Source: Penaeus vannamei (lineage: Eukaryota > Arthropoda > Malacostraca > Decapoda > Penaeidae). Taken from it: DNA of 64,000 nucleotides. The position numbers were made by a program, and so were the translations under genes. The notes beneath the pieces were generated by a model, which saw nothing but the letters and a program-made list of their open reading frames with translations, searched no databases and had not been told where the DNA came from. Below, piece by piece: positions 15,701-26,500 of this stretch (position 1 is the stretch's first letter; every line of letters begins with the position of its first letter). Location: assembly GCF_042767895.1 (NCBI RefSeq), contig NC_091552.1:26157447-26221446 (forward strand), read 5' to 3'.

Positions 15701-16748
15701 ATAATGATAATAATTATCATTCAGTCCATTTATAATGAAATAAAGGCCAGAAGTAATCAAATCCCAAAAGTCGAAAAAAAAACGGCAAAATCTAGCGTAT
15801 TACAGGCTTTTCAGAGACACGTCGAAAAAACACTTTTCGCTTTTTCATGGTAATTATGAGGATTTTAACATTAATTCAGGTAATTATGATGATTTCCATG
15901 ATGATTCCTTTATTATTGCTAATATTGATGATAATTATGATGATAATGATAATGACAATAATAATGATAAAGTCATAATTATGATGATAATCTTGAGAAT
16001 TACTACAATAATAGCAATAATTAACTCTATTCCAATAATTTCCATACTAATAATGGCAATAGAAATAATAATAACATCATTATCATTGTCATTATAATTA
16101 TTATTGTCATTATGATTTCTAAGATCATCATTATTGCTACTATCATTATATGAATAGTTATTATGATAAAAACAGCAATAATAATTAGCATAATAATTAT
16201 TATAATTGCAATAATGATGATAATAATAATGATAATCGTGATGATAATGACTATAATGACAATAATCATAAAAATGATGACTAATGATAATAATAACGAT
16301 AATAATTATCATTCAGTCCATTTATAATGAAATAAAGGCCAGAAGTAATATCCCAAAAGTCGAAAAAACGGCAAAATCTAGCGTATTACAGCCTTTTCAG
16401 AGAAACGTCGAAAAAAACTTTTTGCTTTTTAAAGGTAATTATGTGGATTTTAACATTAATTCAGGTAATTATGATGATTTCTATGATTATTCCTTTATTA
16501 TTGACAATAATGATGATAATTATGATGATAATGACAATGATAATGGCAATAATAATGATAATAATGATAAAGTCATAATTATAATGATAATCTTGGTAAT
16601 TACTGAAATAATAGCAATAATTAACGCTATTCCTATAATTTCCATACTAATAATGGCAATAGAAATAATAATAACATCATTATCATTGTCATTATAATTA
16701 TTATTATAGTCATTATTATTTCTCTCATAATAATTGCTATTATCATTA
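6781..16748 (+). repeat. B-family ~600-bp satellite array, plus orientation
   Basis: This is a tandem array of B units with core anchors at 6825, 7425, 8019, 8623, 9226, 9898, 10487, 11090, 11654, 12249, 12856, 13451, 14030, 14648, 15209, 15812 and 16398. Most spacings are 561-618 bp; 9226-9898 is 672 bp because of local duplications. B differs from A by TTTATTATTGACAATAATG, by TTTCCATGATGATTCC, and by ATATAAATAGTTATAATG with a TCTAAGATCATC segment. The A-to-B change is sharp near 6,780-6,900. The array ends inside a unit at 16,748, where a reverse transcriptase fragment begins. Confidence 0.93.
9271..9500 (+). repeat. local duplications inside one B unit
   Basis: Within the 672-bp unit, a segment of about 40 bp beginning CAGGTAATTATGATGAT and ending CCTTTATTATT occurs twice in a row (about 9,271-9,355). 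A shorter block with AAAGTCATAATTATAATGA occurs three times (about 9,417-9,500). These two small expansions explain why this unit is about 70 bp longer than its neighbours. Confidence 0.85.
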
Positions 16749-17222
16749 GAGCTCCGTCGTGAGTTCGGACGTGGGTTACTTGCAGCCTACATCGACCTCA
16801 AGAAGGCGTTCGATACAGTACATCGGGAATCACTCTGGGAGATCCTGAGACTGAGAGGAATTCCAACAAGGATTATTGAACTAATAGCAAACCTATTTAC
16901 TGGTACTGAAAGTACTGTAAAGTGTGGTGGGGGCCTGTCGAGCTTCTTTCCTGTCAGTTCAGGAGTGAGGCAAGGCTGTGTTCTTGCACCAACCCTTTTC
17001 AACACTTGCATGGACTGGATACTAGGCAGAGCTACTGTTCAAAGTCATTGTGGAGCAACACTGGGTAATATTAAAGTTACAGACCTTGGTTTTGCTGATG
17101 ATATTGCAATTCTATCTGAGTCTTTGGAAACCTTAGTGGTGGCCCTCGATGCATTTAGTAATGAAGCGAAACCCTTGGGTCTAGAGGTCTCCTGGATCAA
17201 GACCAAGATCCAGGACTTTGGG
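16749..17222 (+). pseudogene. non-LTR retrotransposon reverse transcriptase fragment
   Basis: This is a 158-codon piece of a LINE-type reverse transcriptase, the enzyme that copies element RNA into DNA at the target site. The palm motifs are in order: AYIDLKKAFDTVHR (motif A, catalytic Asp in IDLKKAFD), GVRQGCVLAPTLFN (motif B), FADDIAIL (motif C, the catalytic Asp pair) and GLEVSWIKTKIQ (motif D). The frame is open throughout, with no stop or frameshift. Fingers, thumb, endonuclease and ORF1 are absent, so it cannot act alone. On the left it joins B satellite after TTATCATTA; on the right it joins C satellite at GGGTAATTATGG. The few residues before GAG at 16,749 and all those after 17,222 are satellite translation. 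FADD (not YADD) and the overall sequence fit RTE- or L1-like LINEs; the clade is not certain. Confidence 0.9.
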
Positions 17223-18206
17223 GTAATTATGGCGATAATTACTATAATGATGATAATGATGATGTTAATGCTATTAATGATAATAATGATGATGATAATA
17301 ATAATCATAAAGCCCATCCATAATGAAAAAAGCTAAAACTTTAAAAAAACCCAAAGTCGAAATATCGGCGAAATCTAGCGATATATAGCCTTTTGAGAAT
17401 ATGGTCGAAAAACACCCTTTTTCTGCAATAATTCGGCTAATTATGATGATTTTCATGATAATCCCATTAATAGTGACGATAATAATGATAATTATGACAT
17501 TAATTAGGATAATTATGATATTAATTAGGATAATTGTAATAAAATGATAATTATAATGATAATTTGCGTAATTAAAGCAATAATAGCAATCATCAACAAT
17601 ACTCTAATGATTTTCATGATAATAACAATAAGACTAACGATGATGATAATAATTAGAAATAATAATGATAGTAGAAATAATCATAATATCGCTATTATTG
17701 TTATTATAATTATTACTTATTATTATTTAATGCTATTAATGATAATAATGATGATAATAATAATCATAAAGCCCATCCATAATGAAAAAAGGCTAAAAGT
17801 ATAAAAAAAAAAAAAGTCGAAATAACGGCGAAATCTAGCGATATATAGCCTTCAGAGAATATGGTCGAAAAAAACACTTTTCGAGTTTATGGGATGATTA
17901 TGATGATTTCTCCAACAATTCGGCTAATTATGATGATTTTCATGATAATCCCAATAATAATGACATTAATTATGATAATTATAATAAAATGATAATTATA
18001 ATAATAATTTGCGTAATTAAGGCAATAATAGCAATCATCAACAATACTCTAATGATTTTCATGATAACAATAAGACTAACGATGATGATAATAATTAGAA
18101 ATAATAATGATAGTAGAAATCATCATAATATCGCTATAATTGTTATTACAATTAATACTGTTGTTGTTATTATTTCTAAAATCATCATTATTGTTATTAT
18201 CATCAA
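17223..18206 (+). repeat. C-family satellite between RT fragment and telomeric block
   Basis: C-family sequence resumes inside a unit at GGTAATTATGGCGATAATTA and contains cores with GAGAAT at 17,395 and 17,855. The unit between them is only 460 bp because an internal part is deleted near 17,720 (TTACTTATTATTTAATGC). The following unit carries AATTTGCGTAATTAAGGC and CAATAAGACTAACGATG and is cut at about 18,206 in TTGTTATTATCAT, where CCTAA repeats begin. No gene is present. Confidence 0.88.
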
Positions 18207-18603
18207 CTTAACCTAACCTAACCTAACCTAACCTTACCTTACCTTACCTTATCTTACCTTACCTTACCTTACCTTACCTTACCTTGCCTTATCTTACCTT
18301 ACCTAGCCTAACCTAACAACCTAACCTAACAACCAAACCTAACCTAACCTAACCTAACCTAACCTAACCTAACCTAACCTAACCTAACCTAACCTAACCT
18401 AACCTAACCTAACCTAACCTAACCTAACCTAACCTAGCCTAGCCTAGCCTAGCCTAGCCTAGCCTAGCCTAGCCTAGCCTAGCCTAGCCTAACCTAACCT
18501 AACCTAACCTAACCTAACCTAAACCTAACCTAACCTAACCTAACCTAACCTAACCTAACCTAACCTAACCTAACCTAACCTAACCTAACCTAACCTAACC
18601 TAG
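18207..18603 (+). repeat. interstitial telomeric repeat (CCTAA)n / (TTAGG)n
   Basis: About 400 bp of pentamers match the canonical arthropod telomere repeat, with the C-rich strand on plus. The block is not uniform: CCTAA at the left edge, then CCTTA-type units (about 18,228-18,302), mixed units with AACAACC interruptions (about 18,310-18,340), pure CCTAA, a homogeneous CCTAG run (about 18,433-18,490), then CCTAA again with one six-base slip near 18,522. At a true end this orientation would place the chromosome tip to the left, but satellite lies on both sides, so the block is interstitial in this assembly. Confidence 0.96.
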
Positions 18604-20596
18604 TCTCCTGGTCACATTTGAGCCTAACCTAACCTAACCTAACCTCACCAAATTCCAGATAATGTAACCTAACCTCCATTAAACTGATTTAATATAAACC
18701 TTATGTAAGAAAACGATATTTGGAGTCGCTTGGTCAAATTTGAGCCTAACCTAACCTAACCTAACCTAACCTAACCAAATTCCAGCTAATGTAACCTAAC
18801 CTCCATTAAACTGATTTAATATAAACCTTATGTAAGAAAACGAAATTTGGTCTCCTGGTCAAATTTGAGCATAACCTAACCTAACCTAACCTAAACTAAT
18901 CTTACCAAATTCCAGTTAATGTAACCTAACCTCCATTAAACTGATTTAATATAAACCGTATGTCAGAAAACGAAATTTAGAGTCTCCTGGTCAAATATGA
19001 GCCTAACCTAACCTAACCTAACCTAACCTCACCAAATTCCAGCTAATGTAACCTAACCTCCATTAAACTAATTTAATATAAACCTTATGTAAGAAAACGA
19101 AATTTTGAGTCTCCTGGTCAAATTTGAGCCTAACCTAACCTAACCTAACCTAACCTAACCTCACCAAATTCCAGGTAATGTAACCTAACCTCCATTAAAC
19201 TGATTTAATATAAACCATATGTAAGAAAACGAAATTTGGAGTCTCCTGGTCAAATTTGAGCCTAACCTAAGCTAACCTAACCTAACCTAACCTCACCAAA
19301 TTCCAGGTAATGTAACCTTACCTCCATTAAACTGATTTAATATAAACCTTATGTAAGAAAACGAAATTTTGAGTCTCCTGGTCAAATCTGAGCCTAACCT
19401 AACCTACCCTAACCTAACCTCACCAAATTCCAGCTAATGTAACCTAACCTCCATTAAACTAATTTGATATAAACCTTATGAAAGGAAACAAACTTCGGAG
19501 TCTCCTGGTCAAATTTGAGTCTAACTTAACCTCACCTAACCTAACCTCACCAAATTCCAGCTAATGTAATCTAACCTCTATTAAACTGATTTAATATAAA
19601 CCTTATGTAAGAAAACGAAATTTTGAGTCTCCTGGTCAAATTTGAGCCTAACCTAACCTAACCTAACCACCAAATTCCAGTTAATGTAAGCTAACCTCCA
19701 TTAAACTGATTAAATATAAAGGTTATGTAAGAAGATGAAATTTGGAGTCTCCTGGTCAAATTTGAGCTTAACCAAACCTAACCTAACCTAACCTCACCAA
19801 ATTCCAGCTAATGTAACCTAACCTCCATTAAACTAATTTAATATAAATGTTATGTAAGAAAACGAAATTTGGAGTCTCCTGGTCAAACTTGAAACTAACC
19901 TAACCTAACCTAACCTAACCTGACCTCACCAAATTCATGCTAATGTAATCTCACCTCCATTAAACTGATTTAATATAAACCTTATGTAAGAAAACGAAAT
20001 TTGGAGTCTCCTGGTCAAATTTGAGCCTAACCTAACCTAACCTAACCTAACCTCACCAAATTCCAGATAATATAACCTAACCTCCATTAATCTGATTTAG
20101 TATAAACCTTATGTAAGAAGACGAAATTTGGAGTTTCCTGGTCAAATTTGAGCTTAACCAAACCTAACCTAACCTAACCTCACCAAATTCCAGCTAATGT
20201 AACCTAACCTCCATTAAACTAATTTAATATAAATGTTATGTAAAAAAACGAAATTTGGAGTCTCCTGGTCAAATTGAGCCTAACTAACCTAACCTAACCT
20301 AACATCACCAAATTCCAGGTAATGTAACCTAACCTCCATTAAACAGATTTAATATAAACCTTATGTAAGATTACGAAATTTTGAGTCTCCTGGTTTAATT
20401 TGAGCCTAACCTTACCTATCCTAACCTCACCAAATTGCAGCTAATGTAAACTAACCTCCATTAAACTGATTTAATATAAAACTTATGTAAGAAAACGAAA
20501 TTTGGAGTCTCCTGGTCAAATTTGAATCTAACATAACCTAACCTCACGAAATTCCAGCTAATGTAACCTAACCTCCATGAAAGTGATTTAATATAA
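18604..20596 (+). repeat. ~127-bp satellite with embedded CCTAA repeats, 16 units
   Basis: Sixteen tandem units each contain CTCCTGGTCAAATTTGAG, a run of CCTAA pentamers, CACCAAATTCCAGCTAATG, AACCTAACCTCCATTAAAC, and TTAATATAAACCTTATG ending in AAAACGAAATTTGGAG. Using the GTCA of CTGGTCA (GTTT in unit 15) as anchor, units begin at 18611, 18733, 18858, 18990, 19117, 19249, 19381, 19508, 19635, 19755, 19882, 20014, 20141, 20268, 20393 and 20515. Lengths are mostly 122, 127 or 132, differing by whole pentamers. The last unit is cut at ATATAAATG, where minus-strand A satellite begins. No reading frame of note is present. Confidence 0.95.
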
Positions 20597-23500
20597 ATGG
20601 ACTGGATAATATTATCATCATTATTATCATTACTGTCATTATTCTTATGATTATCATCATTATATTCATTATCATCATGATTATCATCATTATTATCATC
20701 ATTATTGCAGTCATAATGGTTATTATGCTAATTATTATAGCTATTTTCATCATCATAACTATTTTTATAATAATACAAATAATGATAAATTTAGAAATAA
20801 CAATGACAATAGTAATAATTATAATGACAATGATAATGATATTATTATTTCTATTGTCATTATTAGTCTGAAAATTATTAGAATAGAGTTGATTATTGCT
20901 TTTATTGCAGTAATTATCAAAATTATCATAATTATGATTTTATCATTATTATCATTATTATTGTCATTATCATTGTCATTATCATCATAATTATTATCAT
21001 TATTGCATATGATGAAGGAAATATCATGAAAATCATCACAATTACCTAAATGAATGTTAAAATCCTAATAATTACCAATAAAAAGCGAAAAGGGTTTTTT
21101 TCGACGTTTCTCTCAAAAGTCTGTAATACGAAAGTTTTTCCCGTTTTTGCGACTTATGGGATGTTATTACTTCTTGCCTTTTTTCATTATAAATGGACTG
21201 GATAATCATTATTATCATCATTATTATCATTACTGTCATTATTCTTATGATTATTATCATTTTAGTCATTATTATCATGATTATCATCATTATCATCATT
21301 ATTGCAGTTATAATGATTATTATGCTAATTATCATAGATATTTTCAACATCATAACTATTTTTATAATGATAATAGAAATAATAATATTGTCATTATTAG
21401 TCTGAAAATAATTGGAATAGAGTTGATTATTGCTATTTTTGCAGTAATTATCAAAATTATCATTATAATTCTTATTATATCATTATTATCATTATTACTG
21501 TCATTATCATTGTCATTATAATCATAATTATCATAATTATTGCATATAATGAAGGAATTATCATGAAAACCATCACAATTACCTGAATTAATGTTAAAAT
21601 CCTCATAATTACCAAGAAAAAGCGAAAAGTTTTTTTTTCGACGTTTCTCTCAAAATACGCTAGATTTTTTCCGTTTTTTCGAATTTTTGGATATTACTAC
21701 TTTTGGCCATTATTTCATTATGAATGGACTGGATAGTAATTATCATTACTGCAGTTATACTGATTATTATCCTAATTATTTTCGTTATTTTCATCATCAT
21801 ACCTGTTTTTATAATGATAATAGCAATAATAATAATTTTAGAAATAATGACAATGGTAATAATTATAATGACAATGATAATGATTAATCTGAAAATTATT
21901 GGAATAGAGTTCATTATTGCTATTATTGCAGTAATTATCAAAATTATCATTATAATTATGATTTTATCATTATTATTGTCACTACCATTGTCATTATCAT
22001 CATATTTATCATCCTTATTGCATATAATGAAGGAATTACCATGAAAATAATCACAATTACCTGATTTAATTTTAAAATTCCCATAATTACCAATAAAAAG
22101 CGAAAATGTCTTTTATTTGACGTTTTTCTCGAAAGGTTGTAATACGCTTGATTTTGCCGTTTTTTTAAATTTGGGACTTTATTACTTTTGGCCTTTATTT
22201 CATTATAAATGGGCTGGATAGTAATTATGATCATCTTTATCATTACTGTAATCATTCTTATGATTATTATCATTATAGTCATTATCATCATGATTATCAT
22301 GATTATCATCATTATTGCAGTTATAATAATTATTATGCTAATTAATTATCATAGCTATTTTCATTATCATAACTATTTTTATAATGATAATACCAATAAT
22401 GATAATTTTAGAAATAATAATGACAATAGTAAAAATTATAATGACAATGATAATGATATTATTTCTATTGTCATTATTAGTCTGAAAAGTGTGGGAATAG
22501 AGTAGATTATTCCTATTATTGAAGTAAATATCAAAATTATCATTATAATTATCATCGTTATCGTTATTATTGTCATTATCATTGTCAATATCACCATAAT
22601 TATCATCTTTGCATATCATGAAGGAATTATCATGAAACTCATCACAATAAACCTGAATTAATGTTAAAATCCTCATAATTACCAATAAAAATTATCGCCA
22701 TTATCATCATGATTATCACCATTAATATCATCATTATTGCAGTTATAATGATCATTATGTTAATTATTATAGCCATTTTCATCATAACTTTTTTTTATAA
22801 TGATAATAGCAATAATGATAATTTTAGAAATAATGACAATAGTAATAATTATAATAATAATGAAAAGGATGTTATTGCTATTTTTATTGTCATTATTAGT
22901 TTGAAAATTATTGGAATAGAGTTGATTTTTGCTATTATTACAGTGATAATCAAAATTATCATTATAATTATGATTTTATCATTAATATCATTACTATTAT
23001 CATCATAATAATAATCATCATCATTGCATATAATGAAGGAATTATCATGAAAATCATCACAATTACCTGAATTAATGTTAAAATCCTTATAATTATTAAT
23101 AAAAAGCGAAAAGGGCTTTTTTTCGACGTTTCTCTTAAAATGGTGTAATACGCTAGATATTGCCGTTAATAATAATGAACTGGATAATAATTATTATCAT
23201 CATTATTATCATTACTGTCATTATTCTTATGATTATTATCATTATAGTCATTATCATCATGATTATCATGATTATTATCATCATTATTGCAGTTATAATG
23301 ATTATTATGCTAATTATTTCCGTTTTTTCATCATCATACCTGTTTTTATAATGATAATATCAATAATGATAATTTTAGAAATAATAATGAAAATGGTAAT
23401 ATTTATTATGACAATGATAATGATGTTATTATTATTTTTATTGGCATTATCAATCTGAAAATTATTGGAATAGAGTTGATTATTGCTATTATTGCAGTAA

Positions 23501-26500
23501 CTATCAAAACCATCATTATAATTATGATTTTATCATTATTATCATTATTATTGTCACTATCATTGTCATTATCATCATAATTATCATTATTGCACATAAT
23601 GAAGGAATTATCATGAAAATCATCACAATTACCTGAATTAATTTTAAAATTCCCATATTTTCCAATAAAAAGCGGAAATGGCTTTTATTAGACGTTTCTC
23701 TCAAAAGGCTATAATGCGGTAGATTTTGCCGTTTTTTGACATTTGGGATTTTATTACTTTTGGCCTTCATTTCATTATAAATTGGCTGGATAGTAATTAT
23801 TATCATCATTTTTATCATTACTGTAATTATTCTTATGATTATTATCATTATAGTCATTATCATCATGATTAATGATAATCGTGATGATAATGACTATAAT
23901 GATAATAATTCACAGCGAAAAGGTTTTTTTTCGACGTTTCTCTCAGAAGGCTGTAATGCGCTAGATTTTGCCGTTTTTCAACTCATGGGATTTTAATACT
24001 TTTGGCCTTGATTCCATTATAAATGGACTGGATAATAATTATTATCTTCATTATTATCATTACTGTCATTATTCTTTTGATTATTATCATTACTGTCATT
24101 ATCATCATGATTATCATCATTATTGCAGTTATAATGATTATTATGCTAATTATTATAGCTATTTTCATCATCATAATTTTTTTAATGATAATATTAATAT
24201 CGATAATTTTAGAAATAATAATGACAATAGTAATAATTATAATGACAATGATAATGATGTTGTTATTAATTCTATTGTCATTATTTGTCTGAAAATTATT
24301 GGGATAGAGTTGATTATTGCTATTATTGCAGAAATTATCAAAATTATCATTATAATTAAGATTTTATCATTATTATCATTATTATTGTCATTATCATTAT
24401 CATTATCATCATAATTATCATCATTATCACATAAAATGAAGGAATTATCATGAAAATCATCACAATTACCTGCATTAATATTAAAATCCTCATAATTACC
24501 AATAAAAAGCGAAAAAGTTTTTTCCGACGTTTCTCTAAAAATGCTGTAAGACGCTAGATTTTTCCGTTTTTTCGACTTTGGGGATTTTATTACTTTTGGC
24601 CTTTATTTCATTATAAATGGAATGGATAATAATTATTATCATCATTATTATTATTACTGTCATTATTCATATGATCATTTTCATTATAGTCATTATTATC
24701 ATGATTATCATCATTATTATCATCATTATTTCAGTTATAATGATTATTATGCTAATTATTATAGCTATTTTCATCATCATAACTATTTTTTATAATGATA
24801 ATAGCAATAATGATTATTTTAGAAATAATAATGACAATGGTAATAATTATAATGACAATGATAATGATATTACTATTTCTATTTTTATTATTGTTCTGAA
24901 AAGTATTGGAATAGAGTTGATTATTGCTATTATTGGAGTAATTATAAAAATTATCATTATAATTCTGATTTTATCATTATTATTGTTATTATCATTATTA
25001 TCATCATCATTGTAATTATCATATTCATTATCATCATAATTATCATCATTATTGGATATAATGAAGGAACTATCATGAAAATCATCAAAATTACCTGAAT
25101 TAATGTTGAAATCCTTATAACTACCAAAAAGTTTTTTTAGGACGTTAGATTTTTTTCTTTTTTCGACTTTGGGGATTTTATTACTTTTAGTCTTTATTTC
25201 ATTATACATGGACTGGGTAATAATTATTATAATCATTATTATCATTATTCTTAGGATTATTATCATTATAGTCATTATCATCATGATTATCATCATAGTA
25301 ATAATATATACTAACAATGATAATGATATTATTATTTCTATTGTCATTATTAGTCTGAAAATTATTAGAATAGAGTTAATTATATCTATTATTGCAGTAA
25401 TTATCAAAATTATCATTATAATTATGATTTTATCATTATTAACATTATTATTGTCATTATCATTGTTATTATCATCACAATTATCATAATTATTCCATAT
25501 AATGAAGGAAATATCATGAAAATCATCACAATTGCCTGAATTAATGTTAAAATCCTATTAATTACCAATAAAAAGTGAAAAGGGTTTTGGTCGACGTTTC
25601 TCTCAAAAGGCTGTAATACGCTAGATTTTGCCGTTTTTTCGACTTTTTGGATTTTATTACTTTTGGCCTTGATTTCATTATAAATTGACTGGAAAATAAT
25701 TATTATTATCATTATTATCATTACATTTCTTATGATCATTTTCATTATACTCATTGCCATCATGATTATCATCATTATTATTATCATTATTGCAGTTATA
25801 ATGATTATTATGCTAATTATTATAGCTATTTTCATCATCATAACCATTTTCATAATGGTAATAGCAATAATGATAATTTTTGAAATAATAATGACAATAG
25901 TATTCATTATAATGACAATGATAATTATGTTATTATTATTTCTATTGTCATTATTAGTCTGAAAATTATTGGAATAGAGTTGATTATTGCTATTATTGCT
26001 GTAAATATCAAAATTATCATTATAATTATGATTTTATCATAATCATTATTATTGTCATTATCATTGTCATTATCATTATTATTATTATCATGAATGCATA
26101 TAATGAAGAAATTATCATGGAAATCATCACAATTACCTGAATTAATGTTAAAATCCTCATGATTACCAATAAAAAGCGAAAAGTGTTTTTTTTCTACGAT
26201 TCTCTCAAAAGCTTGTAATACGCTAGATTTTGCCGTTTTTTTTTACTTTTTGGATTTTATTACTTTTTATCTTTATTTCATTATAAATGGACTGGATAAT
26301 AATTATTATCCTCATTATTATCATTACTGTCATTATTCTTATGATTATTATCATTATAGTCATTATTATCATGATTATCATCATTATTATCATCATTATT
26401 GCAGTTATAATGATTATTATAGCTATTTTCATCATCATAACTATGATAATGATGTTATTATTAATTCTATTGTCATTATTTGTCGGAAAATTATTGGAAT

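Noticed and set aside
18604..20596. CRISPR-like array of regular repeats
   Set aside because: The units are contiguous and nearly the same throughout, with no unique spacers, in eukaryotic DNA with telomere pentamers. This is a satellite.
18207..20596. Telomere-telomere fusion point
   Set aside because: Only the CCTAA orientation is present. A head-to-head fusion should show CCTAA and TTAGG runs facing each other.
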